Assembly: GCF_012689525.1 (NCBI RefSeq)
Contig: NZ_CP051514.1
Span: 1,426,001 to 1,490,000, forward strand
Direction: 5' to 3'
Length of the DNA stretch: 64,000 nucleotides
DNA from: Paraburkholderia aromaticivorans
GTDB taxonomy: Bacteria > Pseudomonadota > Gammaproteobacteria > Burkholderiales > Burkholderiaceae
Position 1 is the first letter of the stretch, and every line of letters starts with the position of its first letter. A program made the translations under genes and the position numbers. The notes below the pieces were generated by a model that saw only the letters and a list, made by a program, of their open reading frames with translations, did not search any database and had not been told where the DNA came from. Positions 18,749-28,697 of the stretch are shown here, one piece after another.

Positions 18749-20122
18749 CTAGTGCAAGTTCTCGGCGATTAGCGCGACATTCTCCAGGGTTTCGAGGCTG
18801 TTCAGCGCATCGAGGGCGCGCTGCGCGTTGTCCCGGGAAACCTTCCGTGAGAAGCCAATGTTGCGCCAATACTTCTCAATGACCTGCGCTTTGCTGATCG
18901 GGTTTTCGGCCCAACCTAGCGGCAACTGATTGCGCTCGGTCTTGAAGACGCGGCCGTCCTTGAGATAAACGGTGAGGCGTGACAGCTGCGACTTCACCAG
19001 GTCCGCCGCCGGTTGGAGCCTCACACGCTCGGTTAAGGCCAACACCGCTGGGTTGTACACCTGCGCGGAGTCGTAGTGTTCGAGCTCAACGCACTTGTTG
19101 ACCACCGCGTTGGCGATCGCAAAGGGGATGCTGAACAACGAGCGAGCCTGAGCGTCTTCGCCGTTCATCGACTGATTGAGGAAGTGTCTGACGCGATGCG
19201 GCGGTACGTCGAGCGTAATCAGCTCCACGTCCTCGCTGCTGAAATCATGTGCAGCGACGATTTCGAGCACACACTCGATCGGATTGTGGTTGCCGTAGCA
19301 GGACGGATGCAGCTTGTGCATGCCCTTCACGTAGAAACGCTTGCCCAACTCGGCCACCAGATTCTCCGGCACCGGTTTGTAGGCAAAAAGGTTGTAATAG
19401 CCAAGCGGGCTGGTAAGCGCATCCTTGACTCCAGAGAATCCGGCTTGTGAAAGCTGCACAGAAAGGATCGCGTTGTAGGCCGCCAGCGCACCAGGAAGTT
19501 TGAAGCTGTCCACGCCATCCCAAAGGGACTGGTAGGAACCGGACACCATGTGTAGCAATAGGCCGTACGCGTTGACGATCTGGGCTTCGTCGAGCTTCAT
19601 CAGGCGGGCCGCCACCGCCAGCGCACCGAAGGCGTTGGCCGTGCCACACACCTCGAAGCATTGGTCGAAGTTGAACTCCTCTGAAACGGCGATGCGGGCA
19701 CCGATGTCACCGCCCAGCACCACCGCCACGATCAGGTCTTTGCCGCTGACCCCCAGAAACTCGCCGATGGACAGCGCGGTCGGGTCGGTCGTACTGCACA
19801 CATGACCGACCATCTTGCCTTCGTTGACACCTTCGGGAGAAGGTCCGCATACCTCGAAATCAAATGAGCGCCCGGAAAGACAATTCATCAGCGCGGCCTG
19901 CGGCAACGGCAACTTGTCGCCGTAACCCAGCACCGTCGCCTGGGGTGCGCCTCCCCACGACCGAAATACGTTCATGAACGCATCGTTGCTGGGCGCGACA
20001 TGGCCACCCACGGAGCAACTCAACGCGTCGATCAACCTCAGTTTCGCCGCCTCGATGACATCGGCGGAGAGGCTTTCGTAGGCAGTGTTGGTGATGTGTC
20101 GAGCCAACTGATGGATAAGCAT
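18749..20122 (-). CDS. MmgE/PrpD-family protein
   Basis: The start is ATG 20122 (MLIHQLARHITNTAYESL), with AGAGGA eight bases upstream; this gives 457 residues. The longer open frame to 20302 runs over the operator and is not used. Family features include [18 protein letters not shown] near the N-terminus and GNHNPIECV, followed by the C-terminal alpha/beta domain. Relatives include 2-methylcitrate dehydratase, cis-aconitate decarboxylase and iminodisuccinate epimerase, acting on polycarboxylic acids. Here it is divergent from the hydratase gene and may process a di- or tricarboxylic intermediate of the pathway. The exact substrate cannot be read. Confidence 0.9.
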   Translation of the reverse strand: MLIHQLARHITNTAYESLSADVIEAAKLRLIDALSCSVGGHVAPSNDAFMNVFRSWGGAPQATVLGYGDKLPLPQAALMNCLSGRSFDFEVCGPSPEGVNEGKMVGHVCSTTDPTALSIGEFLGVSGKDLIVAVVLGGDIGARIAVSEEFNFDQCFEVCGTANAFGALAVAARLMKLDEAQIVNAYGLLLHMVSGSYQSLWDGVDSFKLPGALAAYNAILSVQLSQAGFSGVKDALTSPLGYYNLFAYKPVPENLVAELGKRFYVKGMHKLHPSCYGNHNPIECVLEIVAAHDFSSEDVELITLDVPPHRVRHFLNQSMNGEDAQARSLFSIPFAIANAVVNKCVELEHYDSAQVYNPAVLALTERVRLQPAADLVKSQLSRLTVYLKDGRVFKTERNQLPLGWAENPISKAQVIEKYWRNIGFSRKVSRDNAQRALDALNSLETLENVALIAENLH

Positions 20123-20308
20123 GTGTAGCGTCCTCTGTGGATTGATTCTCGATTGTCGGCGTTCGACAGCCGATGGCAGCGCGCAAGCGCGCGCGATTGC
20201 GCCGTGATTCTCGTCGACAGCGCGAGATAGCAACACCCTGTTCACAGAGTGCGACAGGCTTGCAGATCGTGACGCGTCCGCGTTAGCCGCCCCGTTAGCC
20301 ACCGCGTT

Positions 20309-20326
20309 TGTTTCACTGTGTGAACA
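20309..20326. promoter_or_regulatory. IclR-type operator between PrpD-like and hydratase genes
   Basis: TGTTTCAC-TGT-GTGAACAG, the best-formed copy of the repeated palindrome. It lies in the divergent region, 187 bp from the PrpD-like start and 152 bp from the hydratase start. Confidence 0.65.
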
Positions 20327-20477
20327 GGGTGTCGCCGCCTCGCCAAGTGATGAAGAATTCCTCCACGCTCCCTCGATACCCCGCTAGTCCAAGTCTATGG
20401 ACACCCACCATGAAAAAGACACGAGACCGCCGCAGCACGCCGATTCCAACATGGCACGTAAGAGAGGAGACGCGCCC

Positions 20478-21278
20478 ATGCTGACGCCCGACACTATTCA
20501 GCGTCTCGCTGCAGAACTCCATGCCAGCGAAAAAACCCGCCGCCCCATCGAGCAATTCTCGAAGCGTTGCCCCGACATGACGATCGAGGACGGCTACGCC
20601 ATTTCGCGCTCGTGGGTCGCTAGCAAGGTTGCCGAAGGTCAGGTGGTCAAAGGCCACAAGATTGGCCTCACCTCGCGCGCGATGCAGATCAGCAGCCAGA
20701 TCGCCGAACCGGACTACGGCACCTTGCTGGACAGCATGTTTTTTGCGCAAGGCGATATCCCCATCGATCGCTTCATCGCGCCTCGCGTCGAAGTTGAACT
20801 GGCCTTTATCCTGGGTAAGCGCCTGATCGGCCCAAATGTCACGATCTTCGACGTGCTGCGTGCCACCGAGTACGTCACGCCGGCCGTCGAAATCATCGAT
20901 TCGCGCATCGAGCCGTTCGACCGCGAGACCAGAACGCCGCGCAAAGTTTTCGACACGATCGCCGACAACGCGGCCAACGCGGGCATCGTTCTCGGCGGCC
21001 TGCCCGTGAAGCCAGACGCAATGGACCTGCGGTGGGTGAGCGCCCTGCTGTGCAAGAACGCGGTTATCGAAGAGTCCGGCGTGGCCGCCGCTGTGCTGAA
21101 CCACCCGGCCAACGGCGTCGCCTGGCTCGCCAACAAACTGGCGCCTTGGGATGAGAGCCTGGCCGCGGGCGAAGTCGTGCTGGCCGGATCGTTTACCCGA
21201 CCAGTGGCCGCCGCTGCCGGCGACAGTTTCCACGTCGACTATGGTCCGCTCGGTTCCATCGCGTTTCGCTTCGTGTAG
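20478..21278 (+). CDS. hpaH: 2-oxo-hept-4-ene-1,7-dioate hydratase (HpaH-like)
   Basis: The start at ATG 20478 ([15 protein letters not shown]) gives 266 residues, matching HpaH length; the open frame begins at 20397. It belongs to the fumarylacetoacetase-like hydratase family. Diagnostic runs are [30 protein letters not shown], the metal ligands of [11 protein letters not shown] and [16 protein letters not shown]. It hydrates the enol-diene acid released after ring cleavage to give the aldolase substrate. With the HpaI-like aldolase two genes downstream it forms a lower meta-type route. Confidence 0.9.
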   Translation: MLTPDTIQRLAAELHASEKTRRPIEQFSKRCPDMTIEDGYAISRSWVASKVAEGQVVKGHKIGLTSRAMQISSQIAEPDYGTLLDSMFFAQGDIPIDRFIAPRVEVELAFILGKRLIGPNVTIFDVLRATEYVTPAVEIIDSRIEPFDRETRTPRKVFDTIADNAANAGIVLGGLPVKPDAMDLRWVSALLCKNAVIEESGVAAAVLNHPANGVAWLANKLAPWDESLAAGEVVLAGSFTRPVAAAAGDSFHVDYGPLGSIAFRFV

Positions 21279-21380
21279 CGCAATATCATGCATTCCGCGT
21301 GTGCAGTTACCTTGAACGTCCCGGAGGCCGCTTCATCGAGGCGGCGCACCCGCCCATCCATCCAAGACCCACACCACGAC

Positions 21381-22244
21381 ATGCGACACCACGAAAGTAT
21401 CTGGCGCCACCTCTTCAGGACTTCGCACCGGCTCGGTTCGATCGACGTGCGAGGCGTTCAGACCCGGTACCTGGAAGCGGGCCCCGCCGACGCGCCCGCC
21501 GTGCTTCTACTGCACGGTACAGCGGGTAGCCTCGAGAACTTCTGCGCTAACTACGCAGCCTATGCGCAACATTTCCGCGTCATCGGTATCGACATGCTGG
21601 GCTGCGGCTGGACAGACAAGCCAGATTTCGACTATCGGATCAAGGACTACGCCGAGCATGTGCGCGGTGTCATGGACGCCCTGTCGCTCAACACCGCGAG
21701 CGTGGTGGGCGTGTCGCTGGGTTCCTGGGTAGGGGCGGCGCTGGCGCACGCCCACTCTGCCCGCGTGAACAAACTGGTGATGGTGGCACCGGCCGGCATC
21801 ATCACCGACCCGGCTGAAGAGGCACGCATGGCAGAGGGCGTGCGCAAACGCCGGCTTGCTGCCGCGACCGACCCGAGTTGGGAGACGGTGGCGGCCGCGA
21901 TGACGGGGCTGGTACTCAAGCCCGAGACCCTGATGGACGACCTCATCGCCGTCCGGCTCGACATATACAGCGATTCACGCATGAAAGCCGCCATGCCGCA
22001 CCTGCTCGCTTTCACCTTGGGCGGGCAAGCGTTGAGCGAAGCGCAATGGCGTTCATTGACACTGCCAATCCAGGTCATCGCCAGTGTGGACGCACCCAAC
22101 ATGTTCCTGAGCAATGCCTATGCCATTGCGCGGACGGCCCCCACTGCGGAACTTGTGGAAATGCATGGCTGTGACCACTGGCCGCAGTACGAACAGCCCG
22201 ATGCGTTCAACGAAGCCAGCATTGCGTTTCTGAAGAAGGCATAA
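21381..22244 (+). CDS. Alpha/beta hydrolase with intact triad
   Basis: The start is chosen at ATG 21381 (MRHHESIWRHLFRTSHRL), giving 287 residues. Oxyanion motif LLHGTAGSLENF; nucleophile elbow GVSLGSW with Ser112; acid VIASVDAPN with Asp237; His266 in GCDHWPQYEQP. It is the likely C-C or ester hydrolase of the pathway, and it contrasts with the triad-less homologue at 17761-18600. It lies 102 bp after the hydratase and 5 bp before the aldolase, in one operon. Confidence 0.88.
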   Translation: MRHHESIWRHLFRTSHRLGSIDVRGVQTRYLEAGPADAPAVLLLHGTAGSLENFCANYAAYAQHFRVIGIDMLGCGWTDKPDFDYRIKDYAEHVRGVMDALSLNTASVVGVSLGSWVGAALAHAHSARVNKLVMVAPAGIITDPAEEARMAEGVRKRRLAAATDPSWETVAAAMTGLVLKPETLMDDLIAVRLDIYSDSRMKAAMPHLLAFTLGGQALSEAQWRSLTLPIQVIASVDAPNMFLSNAYAIARTAPTAELVEMHGCDHWPQYEQPDAFNEASIAFLKKA

Positions 22245-22249
22245 GACGC

Positions 22250-23101
22250 ATGAGCACGATCCCGACGACGTCCGCCCTGCCGGTCAATCCTTTTAAACGT
22301 GCCATTTCCCGACGCGATAGACAGATCGGCCTCTGGACAGCCACGGGGAGTGCCTACGTGGCAGAGATGATCGCGGGCACCGGCTACGACTGGCTGCTCA
22401 TCGACGGCGAGCATGCTCCCAACGATCTGCGCAGCACCCTCGCCCAGTTGCAGGCGATCAGCAGCGGCGCAGCCACCCTGCCTCCCGGATGGGCGATCCC
22501 CCACCCGGTGGTGCGCCTGCCCGTAGGAGATCCCGTGCTGATAAAACAGTACATGGAGCTTGGGGTGCAAACCGTGCTCGTGCCCATGGTGGAGACGCCG
22601 CAGCAGGCACTAGCACTGGCGCGCGCCATGCGTTACCCCCCCGAGGGGACGCGGGGCATGGGCAGCGGCCTCGCGCGCTCCTCACGCTGGTCGCGTTACG
22701 GCAACTATATTCACGAAGCCAACGAAGAAGCTTGCCTGCTGGTGCAGGTGGAAACGATAGAAGCACTGCACCACATAGACGCTATCGCCGCCACGCCCGG
22801 CGTGGATGGCGTATTCATTGGACCTGCCGATTTGTCCGCGTCCATGGGGTTGCGCGGTCAAGCCAACCATCCTGCAGTGGTGGACGCCATCCGGCACGCC
22901 GTAGAACGCATTCATCTGACCGGCAAGGCATCAGGCATCCTGGCCACGGTCGAAGCTCAAGCCAACCAGTGGATCGACGCAGGCGTCACCTTCATAGCGG
23001 TGGGCGTCGACATCAGCCTGTTCGCACAGGCCGCAAAGGCGTTGGCCGCGCGCTTTCAGCCGGGCTGCCCTTCAGCGTCCGTCGCCACTGCTGGCTACTA
23101 G
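22250..23101 (+). CDS. hpaI: HpcH/HpaI-type aldolase
   Basis: 283 residues of the class II pyruvate-aldolase family. Features: FKRAISRRDRQIGLWTATG, DWLLIDGEHAPND, VETPQQALALARAMRYPP, the metal-binding Glu of VQVETIEAL and GPADLSASMG. It cleaves a 4-hydroxy-2-oxo acid into pyruvate and an aldehyde (succinic semialdehyde for the HpaI substrate). No aldehyde dehydrogenase is encoded nearby, so the aldehyde must be handled elsewhere. It is translationally close to the hydrolase upstream. Confidence 0.92.
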   Translation: MSTIPTTSALPVNPFKRAISRRDRQIGLWTATGSAYVAEMIAGTGYDWLLIDGEHAPNDLRSTLAQLQAISSGAATLPPGWAIPHPVVRLPVGDPVLIKQYMELGVQTVLVPMVETPQQALALARAMRYPPEGTRGMGSGLARSSRWSRYGNYIHEANEEACLLVQVETIEALHHIDAIAATPGVDGVFIGPADLSASMGLRGQANHPAVVDAIRHAVERIHLTGKASGILATVEAQANQWIDAGVTFIAVGVDISLFAQAAKALAARFQPGCPSASVATAGY

Positions 23102-23165
23102 CCTGATCTTTCTCGAGTCCCATGAACCCAGTCCCCGTAACGAATTCCCTCCTTGGAGATCGAAC

Positions 23166-24437
23166 ATGTCCGCAGTACTGAACGTCTCAGCCCCTTTTAC
23201 CCAGGACATCCCCACTCAACGCCAGCAGGCCGGCAACGCAGACTGGTCCGAGTATCGCGAACGTGCGTTGTCCGCCGGTCGTCAACTGATCACCGATGTG
23301 CGTCGTGTCGCGCCAGGCATTGGGGCTCGCCGCGCAGAATCGGAGCAAATGGGCAAGGTCCCCGATGCCACCGTTGCCGACGTGATCGAAGCGGGTATTT
23401 TCCGTACCTTCACTCCGCTCCAGTACGGCGGCCTGGAAACCGACCCGGCCTCCTTCTTCGAAGCGGTGATGATGATTGGGGAATCCGACAGTTCGGCGGC
23501 ATGGATCGCTGGCCAGCTGAACTGCCACGCCTTCGAGATCGCGCTGATGGACCCGCGCATGCAAGAGGAATTCTGGGGTGACAACCCCGATGCCCGCGCG
23601 TCCAGTTCCTACGCACCGATCGGCAAAGTCCGCGAAGTGGATGGCGGCTACGTGCTCAATGGCACGTGGACCTTTTCCAGCGGCGTCGACCACGCGCAGT
23701 GGGTCATCCTCGGCGGTGGTGACCGCAACTTCGTGGTGCCAGTCAGCGATCTGAGCATCGACCATTCCAGCTGGGACGTACAGGGTCTCAAAGGCACCGG
23801 CAGCAAGGCCGTCACGTTGGAAGAAGTGTTTGTACCGCTTTACCGCACGCATCACCTGATCGATACCTACAACGGTGCGAACCAGGGCTGGCTGATCAAC
23901 AATCGGCCGCTCTACTGGATGTCGTTCCTCGGGATCTTCAATGCCACCGCCACTAACACAGTGCTCGGCGTCGCGCGCTTCGGTATCGATACGTTCCTCG
24001 AACAGTCACGCGTGCGCCTCACGCGCCAAGGCACCGGCGCGCCAATCGCAAACAACCCCTTTCTGCACCTCAAGCTCGCCGACGCACTGACCAGGGTAAA
24101 CGGGGCGCGCAACCGTCACCTGGCTAACTGGCGGGATATGTTCGAACTGGCCTGTCGAGGTGAAGAGCCCACACCGTTGGAGCGCATGCGCCTGCGCTTC
24201 GAGTCGGCCGATGCCAACGCCGCGTGCTTCGAGACCATGGCTGACTTGTGGCCCATCGCCGGTGCAGCCGCTTCGGCGACCAGCAACCCGCTACAGCATG
24301 TGTTCCGCGACCTGATGGCGGCGCGCAACCACGGTTCCGCAGGTCGTGAACTCGCTGCGGGTCAGTACATCAAGGCGCTGTTCGGTGTGGCGCCGGCGCC
24401 GTTCAGCGACTTCGGCACGCTGGCCTACTACCGATAA
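23166..24437 (+). CDS. Group D flavin-dependent monooxygenase (HPAH C2 / HsaA-like)
   Basis: 423 residues with an acyl-CoA-dehydrogenase fold. TTGGAG precedes ATG 23166. Recognisable parts are IFRTFTPLQYGGLETDP, ESDSSAAWIAGQLNCH, LNGTWTFSSGVDHAQWVIL and the C-terminal FRDLMAARNHGSAGRELAAG. These oxygenases hydroxylate phenols using reduced flavin supplied by a separate reductase. The partner is the reductase at 15433-16398, whose domain layout fits this class. It is the last gene of the plus-strand operon and is followed by a hairpin. Confidence 0.9.
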   Translation: MSAVLNVSAPFTQDIPTQRQQAGNADWSEYRERALSAGRQLITDVRRVAPGIGARRAESEQMGKVPDATVADVIEAGIFRTFTPLQYGGLETDPASFFEAVMMIGESDSSAAWIAGQLNCHAFEIALMDPRMQEEFWGDNPDARASSSYAPIGKVREVDGGYVLNGTWTFSSGVDHAQWVILGGGDRNFVVPVSDLSIDHSSWDVQGLKGTGSKAVTLEEVFVPLYRTHHLIDTYNGANQGWLINNRPLYWMSFLGIFNATATNTVLGVARFGIDTFLEQSRVRLTRQGTGAPIANNPFLHLKLADALTRVNGARNRHLANWRDMFELACRGEEPTPLERMRLRFESADANAACFETMADLWPIAGAAASATSNPLQHVFRDLMAARNHGSAGRELAAGQYIKALFGVAPAPFSDFGTLAYYR

Positions 24438-24491
24438 ACGCCATCGGTGAACTTTCGCCGCTAAGGAGCAAAACCGTTTTCGGCATAAAGG

Positions 24492-24510
24492 CGCCGGGGA
24501 CTTTCCGGCG
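24492..24510 (+). terminator. Probable rho-independent terminator after the monooxygenase
   Basis: CGCCGG-GGACTTT-CCGGCG followed by TTTAT, 54 bp after the stop codon. The stem is six base pairs and the T run is short. Confidence 0.55.
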
Positions 24511-24668
24511 TTTATACGATCGGATATACGCACAGGTTCTAGGCGACCACAAGGTAGTGGACAAGGGCCAACTCAGCTTCCGGTTTGAACATTGAACGAC
24601 GCGACGGATCCGTGTTCGGTGCAAGATAGCGCCGACTATGGATTTGTCCTCGCTGCCTGGTGAATTCC

Positions 24669-25235
24669 ATGGAAATTTTCAGAGACCTACCCGATGCTGC
24701 CGACCGATCTATGGCACTCACGATCGGGAACTTTGATGGTGTCCACCGTGGGCATCAAGCGATGGTCACGATGTTGAAGGAAGCAGCGCAACGTCGCAGT
24801 CTACCTGTCTGCGTATTGACATTTGAACCTCATCCGCGAGAGTTCCTTTTTCCGCGCAACGCGCCTCTTCGACTGACCAATTTCCCCGCAAAAGCAGCTT
24901 TGCTCGCAAACGCCGGGGTCGACCGTCTCTATGTCTGCCCGTTCGACGTTCATATGGCGAGCATGTCGGCAGAGTTATTCGTATCGCGAGTGCTCGTGTC
25001 GCGGCTCGGCGTGAGCTGGCTGCTAGTTGGGGATGACTTCCGGTTCGGCGACGAGCGTCGCGGCGATCTCGCGTTGCTGCGCAGAATGGGGCAAACATTC
25101 GGGTTCGAGGTAGAATCGATGCCTACTGTAAATGTCAATGGCGAACGGGTGTCAAGCACGGCTGTTCGCGAAGCCTGGGCGCAAGATGATGCCGCTAGAA
25201 TGGCCACACTTCTTGGTCGTCCGCAACTGCTGTAG
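24669..25235 (+). CDS. Stand-alone FAD synthetase (RibF N-terminal domain)
   Basis: 188 residues from ATG 24669 (in-frame GTG at 24660). It matches only the adenylyltransferase half of bifunctional RibF: TIGNFDGVHRGHQ with the HxGH signature, LTFEPHPREF, DDFRFGDERRGDL, and SSTAVREAW. It ends at LLGRPQLL, where the linker to the riboflavin kinase domain would begin, so it could make FAD from FMN but not FMN from riboflavin. It lies just after a flavin-dependent monooxygenase and may raise the local FAD supply; a truncated paralogue is the alternative. Confidence 0.85.
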   Translation: MEIFRDLPDAADRSMALTIGNFDGVHRGHQAMVTMLKEAAQRRSLPVCVLTFEPHPREFLFPRNAPLRLTNFPAKAALLANAGVDRLYVCPFDVHMASMSAELFVSRVLVSRLGVSWLLVGDDFRFGDERRGDLALLRRMGQTFGFEVESMPTVNVNGERVSSTAVREAWAQDDAARMATLLGRPQLL

Positions 25236-25382
25236 ACGCTATCAGGGATGCGGCCGACTCGAACTTACGCCCTTTGCGTCGAGACGACAAGAAATGTAAA
25301 TAGATCCTCTCAAGAAACCTATCGGAAAGGATCGGCGCCCTCAAAAGCGAAGTGCAACACCTATCTCGTATAAGGTGTCGCA

Positions 25383-26315
25383 ATGCCCGACAAAACTTCG
25401 TACCAACAGCTTCAACCTGAAGAACGCCTCGCCATCGCAAGCCTGCGGCTACAGAATGTAAGTATTCAGACCATGGCTCGAATACTCGGCCGCTCGCCGG
25501 CCACCGTGAGCCGCGAACTGACGCGAGACAGCTCTCCTGCGGGCTACGCATCTGTGCCGGCTGAAGCGCTCAGCGCCGCACGCCGCAGCGCGGGTCGCTG
25601 CCCCACCAAGCTTTGCCTGCAAAGCGTCTGCTGACGCATCGTTCTCACTCTGCTAGATTGGAAATGGTCGCCCCAGCAGAAATTATCCGACCGACCCGAC
25701 CCAGCAGGTTTCACACGAAACCATCTACGCCGCCATCTACGCCCAGCCGCGCGGCGAACTACGCGCCTGCCTGCGCCAGAGCCACAGCACGCGTATGCCG
25801 CGCAACACGGGGCACAGACCGGCGCGGACAGATTCCGGATATGGTCAGCATTCATGTTCGGCCGCCCGAAATCGAAGACCGACTGCTGCCTGGGCATTGG
25901 CAAGGCGACTTCATCAAGGGCTCCCGAAATCAATCGTCTGTCGGCGTTCTGGTCGAGCGGACCAGCCGCCTGGTGCTGCTCGCCAAGATGGAAGACGCCA
26001 CCGCCGCTTCCGCGCTGGCGGGCTTTTCTGCAAAACTCCGCTCGATTGCCGCGCCGTTGCGACAAACCTTTACCTACGACCAGCGCAAAGAAATGTCGCG
26101 GCATCAAGAACTCGGCAGCCACCGGCGTGCGCGTCTACTTCCGCGACCCACACAGTCCCTGGCAGCGCGGGATCTGCGAAAACACCAACGGATTGCTTCG
26201 TCAATATTTGCCTAAAGGCACTGACCTATCGGTCTACAGTCAGGACGAGCTCGACGCTATCGGCGCCGCACAGCCAGCGACAAACAGAAAGAGCCGGGAA
26301 GATGAATGTCGGTAA
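25383..26315 (+). pseudogene. IS30-family transposase, frameshifted
   Basis: Pieces in three frames. The N-terminal helix-turn-helix is SYQQLQPEERLAIASLRLQ and GRSPATVSRELTRD (25383-25634). The DDE core is EDRLLPGHWQGDFIKGSRNQ (about 25795-26100), and VYFRDPHSPWQRGICENTNG and LLRQYLPKGTDLS come from a third frame ending at 26315. At least two frameshifts are needed. It is a decayed copy. Confidence 0.85.
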
Positions 26316-26715
26316 ACCGGACGTCCTGCTTGACGCCGTCCACTTCAGTTTGAAACCGCCCTTCAATGGTGCGATGCGCTGTTTTATGCGGGGCGAAAGC
26401 GCTTGCGCTAAAACCGCGCAAGCGGCGCGGCGGTCCCACGATCCATTCCTACGTCACGTACTATTCAGGCCTTCATAGTACTTCTCCGCCCCGTCAGCCC
26501 GGGTCGGAGGCGCGAATGTCTAAAGTGGAGATGCAGAATGCAAACATGTTCTGTGGCACAACCCGTCGGCGAACCTTGCTTCGGTGATCAACCGCATGGT
26601 TTACTCCCTCACCGTTGCGATACCGATCAGCGTACGTCGCATGACGCCGGTGCCGCGCCCGGATGCGCGAGCGGCCATCCCTTGGGAGCCTCCCCAACTT
26701 CTGCACGCTCTCTTC
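26316..26715. other. Stretch without a supportable gene
   Basis: About 400 bp between the IS30 relic and a small minus-strand gene. Only short unsupported open frames are present; part is probably the decayed IS30 right end. Confidence 0.45.
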
Positions 26716-26967
26716 TCATGTTGCAAAGCGTTCCGCTGCCATCTTCGGACTTTCCGGTTTTGGAGGAAACACACTCCAGCAACATCTTCCATGCAGAAAG
26801 AAAAACAACGCATGGGAGCCCGCAGCTTCCAGTGACTCGACGCGCACATATCGGCCGTTACCCGAGCCTGTGCGACCGAATACCGTTACACGCACCGAAC
26901 TCAGGAAACTCGGTGCCAACCACTTTTCGACCTGCGAACGCAGGGACTGCGCATTCGTTGCTTTCAT
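26716..26967 (-). CDS. Small conserved Burkholderiales protein of unknown function
   Basis: The start is ATG 26967 (MKATNAQSLRSQVEKWL), with GGAG six bases upstream, giving 83 residues. Features are a basic middle (VTVFGRTGSGNGRYVRVE) and a hydrophobic LFFFLHGRCCWSVFPP. I recall similar short proteins scattered through Burkholderia genomes, without known function. The frame is open further upstream, so the start rests on the ribosome-binding site. Confidence 0.5.
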   Translation of the reverse strand: MKATNAQSLRSQVEKWLAPSFLSSVRVTVFGRTGSGNGRYVRVESLEAAGSHALFFFLHGRCCWSVFPPKPESPKMAAERFAT

Positions 26968-27561
26968 GGGTTGCTCCATCAAAAACTGTAAGAGAGAGAA
27001 GCGGAGATACCGATACGCGATCCGGATCAACAGGCGTCTCATCAACCGACACTCCCGGTACGCCGGGTCGTCGACTTTTCGGTCCACTCGGAGCAAATGG
27101 AAAAGTCGCATTGCTGCAGTGAGCTCGCTGACAATGTCTGGCTGCCAACTGCCAAGTGCCAACCTCAGCTTGCCGTATTAAGCCCACCTGCGCTCTCCGT
27201 GGGTTTTCTCAAAATGGTTCAACAAGCGCCCGCATACTTCATCGACTGTGGAGATATTTTTGAACGTAACTCGGCGCGGCAATAGACTGTTCACAACGTG
27301 AAACACCCGACGCGCGTAAACGCTTGCTCTTCCATCAGGCAAAGAATCCAAGTTAATCAACTGGCTGCGGGTTTCACTCGAGCGTAAGCGGGATGTGAAG
27401 GAGCGATGCAGCGTAGGCGTGCAGGAGCGGTTCGAGAGTTGTGAAAAGATTGATCGTTATGCAATTTTTTATCAATGGTTTGTCAGGATTGCAGATGACA
27501 TTGGCGTGACGCTTCATGGCGCGGGGCGCCGCCGCCATGGTGCTCGTACCGGCGCTGATCG
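26968..27561. other. Non-coding stretch containing an orphan operator
   Basis: About 590 bp with no convincing gene. It contains the IclR-type palindrome at 27288-27305. No intact gene follows it in either direction, so the gene it controlled was probably lost when the IS5 copy at 27562-28431 arrived. Confidence 0.5.
27288..27305. promoter_or_regulatory. Orphan IclR-type operator
   Basis: TGTTCAC-AAC-GTGAAACA, in the context ATAGACTGTTCAC that is shared exactly with the sites before the transporter (46.8 kb) and porin (49.0 kb). Confidence 0.55.
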
Positions 27562-28431
27562 TCAGCTGTAGTGCCGCAGGTTGATCATCGTGCAAGCGAG
27601 GGTCTTGAATGCATAGTGAACCGGGCTCAGACGCTCGAAGCGAAGCAGCAGGCGCCGGAACTTGTCATCCCAGGCGAAGACCCGCTCGATGGTCCTGAAG
27701 CGCTCCTCGAAAATGGCTGGATCGAAGCGCAGTTTGCGGCCCCGCTTCGGCGCTTTACGTCCACGCGGATTTTCGGGGATGTTGGGAATCATGTCCCGGT
27801 TGAAAATCGCCTTGTGGTTGGTCCGGCAGTCGTAGACGCCGGCTAGGCTGACCGTTGAGTCTTGCAGGTCCATGCCAATGGCGCGAGGCATGCGGTTCAG
27901 TCTGGGCAGCGCGTCACGCAGCAGCGGCGATTCGTTGCGGTTACCCGGGGCAGATGCGAATGGCGCGATCACGTTGCAGCGGCGATCGCAGAAGGCGACC
28001 ACCTTGTCGCCCTTGAGGTGTTTGTGTCTGCTGTACCCCAGGTTGTCGCCCCCTTCTTCGCGGCAGTGGTCGTGCCGTCGCCGTGAATGATCGTGAGGTC
28101 GAGCAGCCCGTCCTGGTGAAGCTTGCGCACCGAGCCGGCAAAAATACTGTCGATGCAGCCGTAGGTCTGCCACCGCCGGAGTGCCGATAGATGCGCGTGC
28201 AGTGGATTTCAGGACCTACCTTCGTCATTCTTTGCGATCGGCAGCGCCTTCCACTGACAGCCCATGTACAGCAGCTGAAGGATGTAGTTGAAGATCTTGT
28301 GTAACCCCAACGTCGGTGCCGGTCCGCGCCGACCCGTGCTCAGACCCGGCAAATTGCTCGAACTGCTCAACGCTCAATTTCGTTGGAATCGCTTGCCCGC
28401 ATTGACTTTCAGCCATCCGTAACATCAGCAA
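27562..28431 (-). pseudogene. IS5-family transposase, frameshifted
   Basis: The C-terminal part (27562 to about 28080) reads KKGGDNLGYSRHKHLKGDKV, RKAPKRGRKLRFDPAIF and FRRLLLRFERLSPVHYAFK. The N-terminal part (28225-28431, other frames) retains KLSVEQFEQFAG. At least two frameshifts. DDE residues cannot all be aligned. It is a relic. Confidence 0.8.
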
Positions 28432-28697
28432 ATCCGGACCTTAACTGATCCGGCCGCGCAGACCACTCAAATCCAGTCCTGATGCGGCTCGCAGACAAAT
28501 TTAGCCGCCTCAGGAAACCCGCAACTAGTTGTGTATCGCAAACAGCTTGTAAGGTTCGTTGCCTGGCGCGAATTCACAGAACTCGCCCAAAATCCGTCGA
28601 CTGGTTTCTGAACGATCGTCAAACCTTCCAGCGTTTTATCTCACGCTCGGCAAGTTGACAACGCCCTCACAGCACTCGGCGCGTACATCTTCAATCC

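Noticed and set aside
20123..20302. N-terminal extension of the MmgE/PrpD open frame
   Set aside because: The family begins at MLIHQLARH, a good ribosome-binding site precedes it, and the extension reaches almost to the operator.
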